Source: Treponema phagedenis (lineage in GTDB: Bacteria > Spirochaetota > Spirochaetia > Treponematales > Treponemataceae). From it: 64,000 nt of DNA. Position numbers and translations under genes: made by a program. The notes beneath the pieces were generated by a model. The model was not told where the DNA came from. It was given only the letters and a program-made list of their open reading frames with translations, and ran no database searches. Where the stretch lies: NCBI RefSeq assembly GCF_008153345.1, contig NZ_CP042818.1, forward strand, positions 2,356,001 to 2,420,000. The letters run 5' to 3'. Below, one piece after another: positions 25,640 through 34,635 of the stretch (the stretch's first letter is position 1; every line of letters starts with the position of its first letter).

Positions 25640-26722
25640 TTACACCCTATTTTTACTCTGAGGATCAAAGGCATCACGCAAACCGTCTCCGAGAAAGTTC
25701 ATCGCAAATAAAAAGACTGTCATCGTAATCGCCGGTACCAAAAGCTGCCAAGGATAAAGAGTGATAACATTCACTCCTTCGGAAACAAGCGAACCCCAAG
25801 AGGCGCGCGGTGCCGAAATTCCTAAGCCTAAAAACGAAAGAAAGCTCTCGTTCATAATAAAACCGGGAATAGACAATGTAGAATACACGATAATAATGCC
25901 GAGTGTGTTCGGCAGCACGTGCTTAAAAATAATACGCGGCGTTGACGCTCCCATTGAGCGGGCGGCTTCGATAAATTCCGCATTTTTTAAACTGATAACC
26001 TGACCGCGCACCACACGGGCAATAGTCAGCCATGATACAAGGGCAATCGCAACAAACAAAATAATCATATTTTGCCCTAAGATTGCCATCATAATAATAA
26101 CCACCAGCATGTATGGCAAACCGTACATAATATCAACAAAGCGCATTAAAAGATTGTCTATCCATCCGCCGAAATAGCCGCTTACCGAACCGACAAAGAC
26201 GCCGATAAAAAGCGACGTGATAGTTCCGACCAGTCCGATCATAATTGAGATGCGACCGCCATACACCACACGGGCAAGTACATCACGCCCAAGCGCATCC
26301 GTTCCTAAAATATAGCGGCGGTTATGTACTGTGTCAGTTTTAATCTCGTTTTGCAAAGCTGCAAGCTCTTCCGTTTGTTTAGCGGAAAGTTCCGCCCTGC
26401 CCTCAGCCTTTGCCTGCCGAAACATTTCCGCATGGCGAACACGCAGCAAAGTTTCTCCCGCCGAAGAAAACGAGGGAGGCAAATTCTGATGCACAATCGT
26501 TTGATCGGAATACGAGTAAATGGGTAACACGGGAGCAAGTAAAGAGATCAACAGGTAAAACCCGACAACACAGAGTCCGGTTAATGCCATTTTATTTTTT
26601 TTAAGCCGCCGCCACGCATCGCCCCAAAGGGAAACAGGCTTTACAAGTTGGTTAAATTCATTGACGGGAGTTTCACTTACAACAGTGTCTTCCGTTATAT
26701 TATCAGTAGTTTTCATGTTCAT
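25640..26722 (-). CDS. oppC: Oligopeptide ABC transporter permease OppC
   Basis: 360 residues with an N-terminal anchor (about 45-65), a periplasmic insert of about 85 residues rich in Glu/Lys/Ala, and a five-helix permease core. The EAA loop reads EAARSMGASTPRIIFKHVLPN (about residue 255), the contact with the ATPases; HVLPNTLGIIIVYSTLSI is family-typical. The periplasmic insert is longer than in many OppC proteins. It lies between oppB (12 bp) and oppD (2 bp). Confidence 0.95.
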   Translation of the reverse strand: MNMKTTDNITEDTVVSETPVNEFNQLVKPVSLWGDAWRRLKKNKMALTGLCVVGFYLLISLLAPVLPIYSYSDQTIVHQNLPPSFSSAGETLLRVRHAEMFRQAKAEGRAELSAKQTEELAALQNEIKTDTVHNRRYILGTDALGRDVLARVVYGGRISIMIGLVGTITSLFIGVFVGSVSGYFGGWIDNLLMRFVDIMYGLPYMLVVIIMMAILGQNMIILFVAIALVSWLTIARVVRGQVISLKNAEFIEAARSMGASTPRIIFKHVLPNTLGIIIVYSTLSIPGFIMNESFLSFLGLGISAPRASWGSLVSEGVNVITLYPWQLLVPAITMTVFLFAMNFLGDGLRDAFDPQSKNRV

Positions 26723-26734
26723 CCTTATTATACC

Positions 26735-27664
26735 TTACTTATAAGAAATTCTGGGGTCTATTGCAGCGTAGACAATGTCAACAATAAAATTCATCAGTAT
26801 TAAAATGATTGAGTATACAATGACGGTTCCCATAATCAATGTATAATCGCGATTTAATGCTGACTGCACAAAAAAAGTACCGAGTCCGGGAACCAAAAAA
26901 ATCTTTTCAATAACAACGGAGCCGGTGATAATGCCGGCAAAAGCAGGCCCCAAGTAGCTGATAACCGGCAGCATTGCTCCTTTTAAGGCGTGTTTAAACA
27001 ATACAAGAGGATAGGATAACCCCTTTGCATAGGCGGTTCTGATATAATCGGAACGCAGCACTTCCAACACACTTGCGCGGGAAAGGCGGGCAATATACGC
27101 AAAATACGGCAATGACAGAGTAACAGCGGGCATAATAAGTGTTTTTAACCCCTGCCGCCCCGTAATCCATCCTGAAGTCGGCAGCCATTTAAGCTGTACC
27201 GCAAAAACAAGCATAAGCAATGGCCCCACGACAAACAGCGGTATTGAAATGCCGATAACGGCAACGGACATGGTCAAATAATCTATGATTGAGTTTTGTT
27301 TTACTGCAGACATAAGCCCGACAAAAATGCCGAAAAATAAGGCAATGCAAAGGGCTGTGATGCCGAGTATCAAAGAGTTCGGTAAGGTATTGGCAATAAG
27401 ATCATTTACGGTGTAATCCTTGTATCGGAACGAGGGGCCTAAATCTCCGCGCAGGACATTTCCTAAATAACGCAGGTATTGCTTATAAACTGGCTCATCA
27501 AAATGATAGGCTTTATTAATATTTGCAAGAATCTCCGGCGGAATATTCCTTTCAGCGGAAAAAGGCCCGCCGGGAGCTGCCTTCATAATAAAAAAACTAA
27601 AGGTAATAATTAAAAAAAGAGTCGGAATAAGACTCAAAAGACGGCGGATAATAAATCTAACCAT
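26735..27664 (-). CDS. oppB: Oligopeptide ABC transporter permease OppB
   Basis: 309 residues, typical OppB. The N-terminus MVRFIIRRLLSLIPTLFLIITFSFFIM and the segment APGGPFSAERNIPPE are characteristic, as is the EAA-type loop LRSDYIRTAYAKGLSYPLVLFKHALKGA (about 205-232). It forms the inner-membrane channel with OppC. It is 152 bp downstream of oppA, beyond a strong hairpin. Confidence 0.95.
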   Translation of the reverse strand: MVRFIIRRLLSLIPTLFLIITFSFFIMKAAPGGPFSAERNIPPEILANINKAYHFDEPVYKQYLRYLGNVLRGDLGPSFRYKDYTVNDLIANTLPNSLILGITALCIALFFGIFVGLMSAVKQNSIIDYLTMSVAVIGISIPLFVVGPLLMLVFAVQLKWLPTSGWITGRQGLKTLIMPAVTLSLPYFAYIARLSRASVLEVLRSDYIRTAYAKGLSYPLVLFKHALKGAMLPVISYLGPAFAGIITGSVVIEKIFLVPGLGTFFVQSALNRDYTLIMGTVIVYSIILILMNFIVDIVYAAIDPRISYK

Positions 27665-27763
27665 GATTTCCCCTCAATGAATGCAATGATAACAATACTA
27701 AAAACGCTCTTTTTGTTTGTTTAAGAACAATGATAATTATAGAAAAGTGCAAAACGTTAAACA

Positions 27764-27793
27764 AGCCGGAAATCGTTCAAGCGATTTCCGGCT
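27764..27793 (-). terminator. Attenuator-like hairpin between oppA and oppB
   Basis: AGCCGGAAATCG (27764-27775) and CGATTTCCGGCT (27782-27793) form a perfect 12-bp stem with a 6-nt loop. On the minus strand it is followed by a moderately U-rich TGTTTAACGTTTT. Partial termination here would give more binding protein than permease. On the plus strand it is followed by ATTTTTATTTTT. Confidence 0.7.
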
Positions 27794-27816
27794 ATTTTTA
27801 TTTTTAAATTAAGAAA

Positions 27817-29406
27817 CTACTTAACCTTTTTCATTCCGACATAGGGATGCTGATCGGGGGCATTTACATACCAGCCTGACCATTTTTCGGTATCAATAAG
27901 ATTCTGACTTACATAAAAGTACATCGGCAATACCGCCTGATCGTCCATCAGAATCTGCTCCGCATCATGCATTACCTGCATACGCTCAGGCCCTCCTTCC
28001 ATAGTGGCAGCCTTACGCAGTAATTCATCATATTTAGGATTACTGTACAGACCGTCGTTATTTCCGCCGTCCGTGATAAAAAGCTCAAGGAAGGTATTCG
28101 GATCCTGATAATCTCCTACCCAACCTGCGCGGGAAATTTCAAAATCATGCTGATGACGAACATCCAAATATGTTTTCCACTCATAGTTTTGAATGGCAAT
28201 ATTTACACCGAGTGTTTTTTTCCATGCCTCTTGTATATATTCGGCAATAACCTTGTGCTTATCTTGCGTATTATAAATAATTGTCAGAGTCGGAAAGCCT
28301 TTTCCTTCGGGATATCCCGCCTCAGCCAACAGTTTCTTTGCTTGCTCGGGATCATAGCCGGCTCCTTCGGCAGGAGTATAACCGGAAAGAGCGGGAGAAA
28401 TTGAGCGTGCGGCAAGCTCTCCGCCTTTTGTTACTTTGTCAACCAGCTCTTGGCGATTCAAAGCCATTGTCAACGCTTTTCTCACCTTTACATCCTTAAG
28501 CGGCCCCTTGCTAACGTTAAAAGCATAGTAATAGGTTGCCACCTGCGGCGCAACTTTATAATCAGGCAAAAGTTTTACCTCTTCCAACCGGGACAAAGGC
28601 GGAGCTGTGTTCCAGTCAATTTCGCCTGCGCGGTATTTTTCGTACGCAGTATTATTATCTTCAATCGGCAAAAACACAATGCGCGAAAGATGCACGTCAT
28701 CTTTATTCCAGAATTTATCATTCGGCACAACAGTCAATTTTTCCTGCGGAACCCAGCTTTCCAGCACAAAAGGCCCGTTGCCGACAAAATTACCGGGTTT
28801 AATCCAATCCGCACCGAACTTTTTAATTGCATGCATTGGGAAAATATTAAACGCATAGTGGGTCATAACATCCAGCACATAGGGAATAGGCCCATTCAGG
28901 GTTACTTCAAAGGTTTTTTCATCAACAGCGCGGATAGCCACGGCACTTGCAGGAGCCTTGCCGGTATTATAATCCTCAGCGCCCTTTACAACCATACTAA
29001 CCATATACGCATACTCCGATGCAGTTTCGGGGGCAAGCGTTCTAAGCCACGAATCAACAACAGTTTGTGCGGTAATAGGAGTGCCGTCGCTCCATACAAC
29101 ATCACGCAAGTGGAAAGTGTACACGGTTTTATCTTCGCTTACATCCCAGTTTTTTGCAACACCGGGAATAGCACCGCCTGTTTGCGGATCAATTGCTACA
29201 AGCCCCTCAAAAAGCGCCATGTTAATACGATGTTCCGGAACGCCGGTAACCTTTGCGGGATCCAAACTCTGCGGTTCAGCTCCGTTACAGATAATGAACT
29301 CCGCATCGGAATCGTTTGCAGCGCCGGCTTCCGCCTTACCGCCGCAACCGGCACACAACAGCGCTACGGATACAAAAGCCCCAAGTACTAATAGTATTTT
29401 TTTCAT
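27817..29406 (-). CDS. oppA: Oligopeptide-binding lipoprotein OppA
   Basis: 529 residues. The N-terminus MKKILLVLGAFVSVALLCAGCGGK has a lipobox ending at Cys21 (or Cys18), so it is a lipoprotein. The SBP_bac_5 pattern is clear: GAEPQSLDPAKVTGVPEHRIN, YTFHLRDVVWSDGTPITAQTVVDSW, GPFVLESW, YYYAFNVSKGPLKDVKVRKALTMALNRQELV. It captures peptides in the periplasm for OppBCDF. It leads the operon, with a strong promoter (29446-29474) and RBS AGGAGA. Confidence 0.95.
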   Translation of the reverse strand: MKKILLVLGAFVSVALLCAGCGGKAEAGAANDSDAEFIICNGAEPQSLDPAKVTGVPEHRINMALFEGLVAIDPQTGGAIPGVAKNWDVSEDKTVYTFHLRDVVWSDGTPITAQTVVDSWLRTLAPETASEYAYMVSMVVKGAEDYNTGKAPASAVAIRAVDEKTFEVTLNGPIPYVLDVMTHYAFNIFPMHAIKKFGADWIKPGNFVGNGPFVLESWVPQEKLTVVPNDKFWNKDDVHLSRIVFLPIEDNNTAYEKYRAGEIDWNTAPPLSRLEEVKLLPDYKVAPQVATYYYAFNVSKGPLKDVKVRKALTMALNRQELVDKVTKGGELAARSISPALSGYTPAEGAGYDPEQAKKLLAEAGYPEGKGFPTLTIIYNTQDKHKVIAEYIQEAWKKTLGVNIAIQNYEWKTYLDVRHQHDFEISRAGWVGDYQDPNTFLELFITDGGNNDGLYSNPKYDELLRKAATMEGGPERMQVMHDAEQILMDDQAVLPMYFYVSQNLIDTEKWSGWYVNAPDQHPYVGMKKVK

Positions 29407-29445
29407 ACTCTATCTCCTGTTTCATAAAAAGTTATTATGAGCGGC

Positions 29446-29474
29446 ATTATATACAATGCTTTAAATTATTGCAA
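29446..29474 (-). promoter_or_regulatory. Promoter of the opp operon
   Basis: Minus strand TTGCAA (29469-29474), 17 bp, TATAAT (29446-29451), about 40 bp before the oppA start. The -10 is perfect. Upstream, the gap to mnmE (29475-29785) holds an 8-bp stem CAGGGTTT / AAACCCTG (29533-29566) and AT-rich sequence resembling the left end of the dispersed element near 29690-29755, but no gene. Confidence 0.75.
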
Positions 29475-29785
29475 GTATATTTATGCATTTTTATGCAAAT
29501 TACTGTATTTTTATAAATTATCAAAGCCAGGTCAGGGTTTCCTTCCCCTGTATTCATAAAACCCTGCCTTCCTCGCTTTTTCGGTCAAGTTTTTTCGTTT
29601 GTCCGCACAAAGCTTGCCGTACCTCATCGTATCAGCTGAGGACGACAACCTTCATTCGTTCTTGCAAGCTGATATAGGGCTTGTTTAATAATTCAATCTG
29701 TTCTTACTACATCTTATTTTGAATCATAATAAAGTTTTATAGAAAAAGAATAATCGTGACAGTCCGGGGGTCGAAAGCCGCTTGC

Positions 29786-31189
29786 CTACTTTCCTACGCA
29801 GAAGCCGGAAAAGATTTTGTCTAAGATGTCGTCGGAGCGAACTTCGCCGGTGATTTCACCGAGGAAGGCGAGGCTTTCTTCAATGTCCTGCACAATGGCA
29901 TCAAGGGGGAAGCCTTGCCGTGCGGCATGCAGTGCGTGTTTTGCTGCGGCGGCGGCTTGTTGTACCGCAATTTTTTGCCGCTCCGTTCCGAGCGAAATAT
30001 CGGAAGTCGCCGGCTTTCCTTCGGTGATAAGCGCAGCAGTTGTCTGCACAAGCGCACCTACTCCTTCCATGGTTTTTGAATCAATGCAGATACAGGAGAA
30101 TTCCTTTTTTGCCTGCGCCGAAAGCGCCCGCATCTCTTTTAGTGCATAATCTTTTTCCCCATCGGTCATAAGAGCGGCGCGGCTGCGCACCACAATAAGC
30201 GGTTTTGTATTTTGTACGATAAAATCCTTATCTTCAGGACTGAGTTTTGTTCTGCCGTCGGCAAGGTAAAAAACGGCATCCGCTTCGGCAAGTAAATCGA
30301 GGCTGCGTTGCACGCCGATTGCTTCAATTGTGTCCGAGGTTTCCCGAATTCCGGCGGTATCAAAAAGTTTTACCGGAATTCCTGAAAAATCAATATCGGT
30401 TTCAAGCCAATCTCTGGTAGTGCCATGAATGTCCGAAACAATTGCGCGGTCTTCTTTTAAAAGCGCATTAAAAAGCGATGATTTTCCCGAATTGGTTTTG
30501 CCGGCAAGGACAATACGCACTCCTTCCTGAAAAATCTTTTCGCCCGCCCGGGAAGCTTCCAATTCCTGCAAACGTGTAAGCGGCTCTTCCAAAAGAGCGG
30601 TGTCAAAGGCATCCGCAATAGTTTCCTCATCTTCGGGATATTCAATTTCAACTTCGATGGCGGCAAGTGCGGTCAGCAGTTTTTCTTTGATAGCCTGTAA
30701 TTCAGCAAAGAGATTGCCTGAAAGCCTTCCCGCCGCAAGGGTTTGAGCTTGCAGCGTTTTTGCGCCGATTATTTCCGCAATTGCTTCGGCTCCGGTAAGA
30801 TCGGTTTTGCCGTTTATAAAGGAGCGAAAACTAAACTCCCCCTTCTCTGCCGCCCGAAAGCCTGAATCCAGACAAAGCCGGTACAAACTTTTTACGGTTT
30901 GCACGCCGCCGTGGCAGATAATTTCAATGCAGTTTTCTCCGGTAAAGCTTTTCGGTGCGCGGTACACAAGTGCGACCACTTCGTCCAGTTTTTTGCCCGC
31001 ATCAATTATCCAGCCGTACACAATGCTGTTACCCGGCGCCTTTTGCAATGCGGCGGGGCGGGAAAAAAAACGGCTCACCCGCTCAATGCAGGTTTTCCCC
31101 GAAGTGCGGACAATGCCTAAGGCTGCGGGCGCAAGGGCGGTGGCAATCGCCGCAATATCATCATCTAAAGCATATTCGGACGGGTTCAT
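29786..31189 (-). CDS. mnmE: tRNA modification GTPase MnmE
   Basis: 467 residues. An N-terminal tetrahydrofolate-binding domain (DDDIAAIATALAPAALGIVRTSG; FTGENCIEIICHGG) is followed by a helical domain with an inserted G domain. The G1 is GKTNSGKSSLFNALL (about residue 230), the G3 is FDTAGIRET, and the C-terminus ends FCVGK, the conserved C-x-G-K. With MnmG it modifies the wobble uridine of certain tRNAs. The start overlaps the stop of the PAP2 gene by one base. Confidence 0.96.
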   Translation of the reverse strand: MNPSEYALDDDIAAIATALAPAALGIVRTSGKTCIERVSRFFSRPAALQKAPGNSIVYGWIIDAGKKLDEVVALVYRAPKSFTGENCIEIICHGGVQTVKSLYRLCLDSGFRAAEKGEFSFRSFINGKTDLTGAEAIAEIIGAKTLQAQTLAAGRLSGNLFAELQAIKEKLLTALAAIEVEIEYPEDEETIADAFDTALLEEPLTRLQELEASRAGEKIFQEGVRIVLAGKTNSGKSSLFNALLKEDRAIVSDIHGTTRDWLETDIDFSGIPVKLFDTAGIRETSDTIEAIGVQRSLDLLAEADAVFYLADGRTKLSPEDKDFIVQNTKPLIVVRSRAALMTDGEKDYALKEMRALSAQAKKEFSCICIDSKTMEGVGALVQTTAALITEGKPATSDISLGTERQKIAVQQAAAAAKHALHAARQGFPLDAIVQDIEESLAFLGEITGEVRSDDILDKIFSGFCVGK

Positions 31190-32169
31190 TACGCCAGCCT
31201 CAATTTTAGGAAGAGAATGGGAGCCGCCCCCGAAACAAGTGCGGCGGCTATGGCATAGCGCAAAAACCGCAGCAGGCGGGTATACTCTTCAGGCGCAAAA
31301 GAAAAGCATTGCTTTAATACAAGGAGTCCGCCTACGCAGAGCACCAGACCGACAAGATACCGAAGAATCTTTTGAAAAACCGAGCCCGAAGCGGCGGAAA
31401 ACTCGGCGGCATAGGAATCGAATAAAAATATTTTTCCGATTGCCAAACCTAAAACAGCACCGCCCATTGAAGGGTCAGAATCAAAGGCGACAAAAAGCAC
31501 GGCAATAAGCGCAAAAACCGCAAGCTCCAAACCGCGCAGCCGGCGGTTCGATATTTTTTTTGCGGAGGCAAAAAAAGCGGTAACGGCTGTAAGGATTTTC
31601 GGCAAAAGAAAAAGGGCAATAACCGAAAGCACCGCTCCGATTACCCAGCCGAATAAAACATCGGTGGGATAATGCACCCCGAGGTACACGCGCGTAAAAC
31701 CGATATACAGCGGAATTAAAAACATAAAAACCGCTTTGAGTTTTTTATGCGTCGGGCTTTCCTTTGTCTCTGTTTTTTCGCTTGACTCATCGTGGTAAAA
31801 AAATAAAAGAGCCCAAAAAACCACCGAAGATTGAGAATGTCCCGACGGCGTTGAAAAGTTTTTTTCAAACTCAAGTTTTACCGAGGGGTCTACCACAAAG
31901 GGGCGCGGAACTTTAAAAAGATTTTTCAGATAACTATTTATGCCGTTGCTGATTGCAAGGCTCAAAAAGATGATAAGCCCTTTCCGATACTCAATGCACC
32001 AAATAAAAAAGAGTGCAAAAAGCACTATGCCCTCTCCGCCTAAAAACGAAAGAATGCTTGTTATCTTTGTCAAAATAGGATTGGCAATAAACTGCACTGT
32101 TTTGATTACTTCAATTCCCCAAAGCAATACGGGGTGCACAGCGGATTCTACTGTTTCAAAATATTCCAT
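31189..32169 (-). CDS. PAP2-family membrane phosphatase
   Basis: 326 residues with about eight hydrophobic helices. The phosphatase motifs are present in order: C1-like KNLFKVPRPFV (about residue 87), C2 PSGHSQSS (about 113) and C3 TRVYLGVHYPTDVLFG (about 160-175). Such enzymes remove phosphate from lipid phosphates (phosphatidic acid, undecaprenyl diphosphate) at the membrane. The C-terminal helices extend beyond the minimal PAP2 fold. It is upstream of and overlaps mnmE by one base. The substrate is unknown. Confidence 0.9.
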   Translation of the reverse strand: MEYFETVESAVHPVLLWGIEVIKTVQFIANPILTKITSILSFLGGEGIVLFALFFIWCIEYRKGLIIFLSLAISNGINSYLKNLFKVPRPFVVDPSVKLEFEKNFSTPSGHSQSSVVFWALLFFYHDESSEKTETKESPTHKKLKAVFMFLIPLYIGFTRVYLGVHYPTDVLFGWVIGAVLSVIALFLLPKILTAVTAFFASAKKISNRRLRGLELAVFALIAVLFVAFDSDPSMGGAVLGLAIGKIFLFDSYAAEFSAASGSVFQKILRYLVGLVLCVGGLLVLKQCFSFAPEEYTRLLRFLRYAIAAALVSGAAPILFLKLRLA

Positions 32170-32241
32170 AAACGTATTCCATCAATTGTATTATTCCTTA
32201 CACTTTTCTGTGTACTAAAAAATTCTTTTTATCTGCACTTA

Positions 32242-32580
32242 GTACAGCGTTTTTTTGCAAACTTTAGTTTTTAATTCATTTAAATTCGAATCTCAAAAAA
32301 AAATTTATATAAAGAGTTCGACACGGCACAACGGTGAGCAATTTACCATAGTAATGCTGAATCCGGTTGTAATGTCCGTGCCCGTTCTGATTTTTGAGGT
32401 CCATGTCAAAAACTAAACCGTCTGCTTGGAACCACGGGCATTCGTGCCCGTTCTGATTTTGCCCTCCGTGGCAAAAACTAAACCTATCTGCTTGGAACCA
32501 CGGGCGTACGTGGCGGTTACCATAGGAATGCCGGATTCGCAAGCCGCCTGTTAATGCTCCGTAATCATAAAACGGTATAC
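32242..32580 (+). repeat. Dispersed hairpin element, copy R5
   Basis: 339 bp from GTACAGCGTTTTTTT to AAAACGGTATAC. It contains AAAAAATTTATATAAAGAGT, the core CGACACGGCACAACGGTGAG, CAATTTACCATAGTAATGCTG, then three alternating modules of the type CTGCTTGGAACCACGGGC / GTGCCCGTTCTG and TTTTGCC ... GGCAAAA, and the tail TTAATGCTCCGTAATCATAA. The right end abuts the stop codon of the HD-domain gene at 32581. Confidence 0.75.
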
Positions 32581-33777
32581 TTAGTTGCGGTATGCATTAA
32601 AAAACAAATCAACCGCTAAACCGTTTACGCCGGTTCCTTTCGGGTATCGTTGTAAAATTTTATTTCTTCCCTCTAAAAGATGATCCGATTTAATACCGTA
32701 CTCAATTGAGCTGTCCGCTTCTACAAAGGCAGCAATCTGGTCGGCGGTGCGAATAAGAGCGCCGTCAATCGCCTTGTATTTTGGCTCGGCATACTTGCTT
32801 TCCAGATCGGCATAATCAACAATGCAGGTTTTCCCGCCCTTTAAAATTCTGTTTTCAAACTCATCTTGAATATAATACAATACCTCGTCTCTGTAAAAAG
32901 CGTCCATAAGCGGGACAAGCTCTTCGGAGACAATTTTGTCTTCAATATCTTTTACAATGTCCGGCAAGTGCTCGGTTGCCTGCTTTACCGGAGAAATAAT
33001 ATCACGCGTAACTGCTTCCGGTAAGTCATGGAAGAGTGCGCCGAAAAAATTATTGTACGTGCGATGCCTGCTGCGCCCAAGCGTTTTGGACATAAGCAGC
33101 GTAAGCGCCGCCACAAAATACGAATGCCCCAGCACCGAGGTTTCGGGCACCCGCGGCGTTTGATTCCAGCGAATCTGAAACCGCAGTTTTTCAATTTCGG
33201 TAATAAGCGCATAGGGTTTGCGTTTGGTAATAAGCAACTGCATACCGCGTAAGTCGGTAAAGTCTTCGATATCCTGCTCCAAAACCGGAGCAATTTTACT
33301 CAGCCTGAACGGCTCGTTTACCATTTTAAGCATTTCAAATTCTCTGATAGTCGAATACTTATGAGCTGCCCGCAGCACCCTCAAACTTATATCATTATAA
33401 TCGGACTTTTCATTCAGGTAGGCAAAAAAATCATCAAGCAAGGGAGTACCGGAAAAAAGCGTTTCGTATTTTTTGAACACCCAAAGATTAAGTTTTTGAT
33501 ACTCTTCGGGATATTCGCTTCTGATAATACGCTGTACCGGAGCCTTTATATCCGAAAGAGCAATTTTTCGCAAAAGTTCAAAAAAAGCATTGTCGATTAT
33601 TTTATTCCAATCAATAACCTTCCCCGACTTTTCTTCATATTTGCCGATAATATAGGCGAGGAACATTTTTTCCGCCGTTTTGTCCATCTCTACCATATCG
33701 AAGGGGCGGATTAAATCGTTCCATCGTTGAATTGAAAACGCTTCAAAAAGCTTCAATACAATTGCTTTATTAAACAT
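32581..33777 (-). CDS. HD-domain phosphohydrolase-like protein
   Basis: 398 residues. The HD signature appears as VLGHSYFVAAL (first His, about residue 216), GALFHDLPEAV (HD, about 248) and a late Asp in YADLESKYAE / IRTADQIAAF. The order and the DLPEAVTRD sequence are those of the YfbR/COG1896 group of metal-dependent nucleotidases. The N-terminal 200 residues form an additional helical region. It directly follows (0 bp) the 267-residue gene upstream. The substrate, possibly a nucleoside monophosphate, is inferred from family only. Confidence 0.82.
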   Translation of the reverse strand: MFNKAIVLKLFEAFSIQRWNDLIRPFDMVEMDKTAEKMFLAYIIGKYEEKSGKVIDWNKIIDNAFFELLRKIALSDIKAPVQRIIRSEYPEEYQKLNLWVFKKYETLFSGTPLLDDFFAYLNEKSDYNDISLRVLRAAHKYSTIREFEMLKMVNEPFRLSKIAPVLEQDIEDFTDLRGMQLLITKRKPYALITEIEKLRFQIRWNQTPRVPETSVLGHSYFVAALTLLMSKTLGRSRHRTYNNFFGALFHDLPEAVTRDIISPVKQATEHLPDIVKDIEDKIVSEELVPLMDAFYRDEVLYYIQDEFENRILKGGKTCIVDYADLESKYAEPKYKAIDGALIRTADQIAAFVEADSSIEYGIKSDHLLEGRNKILQRYPKGTGVNGLAVDLFFNAYRN

Positions 33778-34581
33778 TTATTTTCTACGAGCCTCGCGTT
33801 TTTGATGATCCTTTTCCATTTTGTCAGACCAAATTTCCGCCTTCTTTTTTACTTCTTCCGCGGCTTCGTGCTCATTTAATATCAAATGAATTCTTCGCAG
33901 CGCAAGCAGATATTGAATTGCAATTCTAAAATCTTCGATACTGAAAGTTGCCATCTCGTATTTTTCCCGATAGCGGTCTGCTGCTTGAGCCAAAAACTGT
34001 TTTACCAAGCGCAAGTGGAAGACGGTGGAATCATAATCTGGAGAATGAGGGTCAAGCCCCGTTGCGCTGGAATCTTTTAAATCCAAGATGTTTTTTGCGA
34101 CAGTGGCATAACGAGCTTCAAGTTCAACAAAAGTCCATTTCCATTTTGTATTGTTGCCATACGCATCAATTATCATATCAATTACCAGCCCCATTTTACG
34201 GATAAGATAATAGCGTTGCCTCTGCCCGATTTTTTTAATTTTTTCCACTTTATCTTTATAGTCGGAAAATGGAACATCAATAAAATTTGTTACGATTTCT
34301 TCAAGATAGATAAGTGCCTTATACACGGTTTTTCTTGCATCGTTGAGTATATCTTCATTTTTTCCGCCAATTAGAGCTATGGAAAGCTGATATTTTGCAA
34401 AATAAAGCGTGGTTAAATACAGCATTTCTTCCACCAGCATCATTTTTTTATATTCTTTTCCGAATTCATCTTTGGAAATAAGCGCAAGTATATTTTTTTC
34501 TCGGACAAGAAGTTGCTCTATCTCCGTTTGATAAGAATTGAGTCGTTCCGTATAAAATTTGTTTTTCTCATTTGCCATCAC
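33778..34581 (-). CDS. Conserved helical protein of unknown function
   Basis: 267 residues, almost entirely alpha-helical and highly charged, without a signal peptide or membrane segment. It has coiled-coil character at the start (EQLLVREKNILALISKDE) and the end (EVKKKAEIWSDKMEKDHQKREARRK). I do not recognise a domain. It sits between recN and the HD-domain gene on the same strand, with immediate juxtaposition to the latter, suggesting a functional pair. Two consecutive ATG codons begin it; either may be used. Confidence 0.75.
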   Translation of the reverse strand: MMANEKNKFYTERLNSYQTEIEQLLVREKNILALISKDEFGKEYKKMMLVEEMLYLTTLYFAKYQLSIALIGGKNEDILNDARKTVYKALIYLEEIVTNFIDVPFSDYKDKVEKIKKIGQRQRYYLIRKMGLVIDMIIDAYGNNTKWKWTFVELEARYATVAKNILDLKDSSATGLDPHSPDYDSTVFHLRLVKQFLAQAADRYREKYEMATFSIEDFRIAIQYLLALRRIHLILNEHEAAEEVKKKAEIWSDKMEKDHQKREARRK

Positions 34582-34635
34582 TTTTTCCTTTTCCGGCTAT
34601 TGTCAATCCTTCGCAATAAATCGGTATAATCACCG

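Noticed and set aside
28450-29391. A 313-residue plus-strand open frame across oppA.
   Set aside because: It is antisense to oppA, whose protein is clearly recognisable. The frame is a shadow produced by codon bias.
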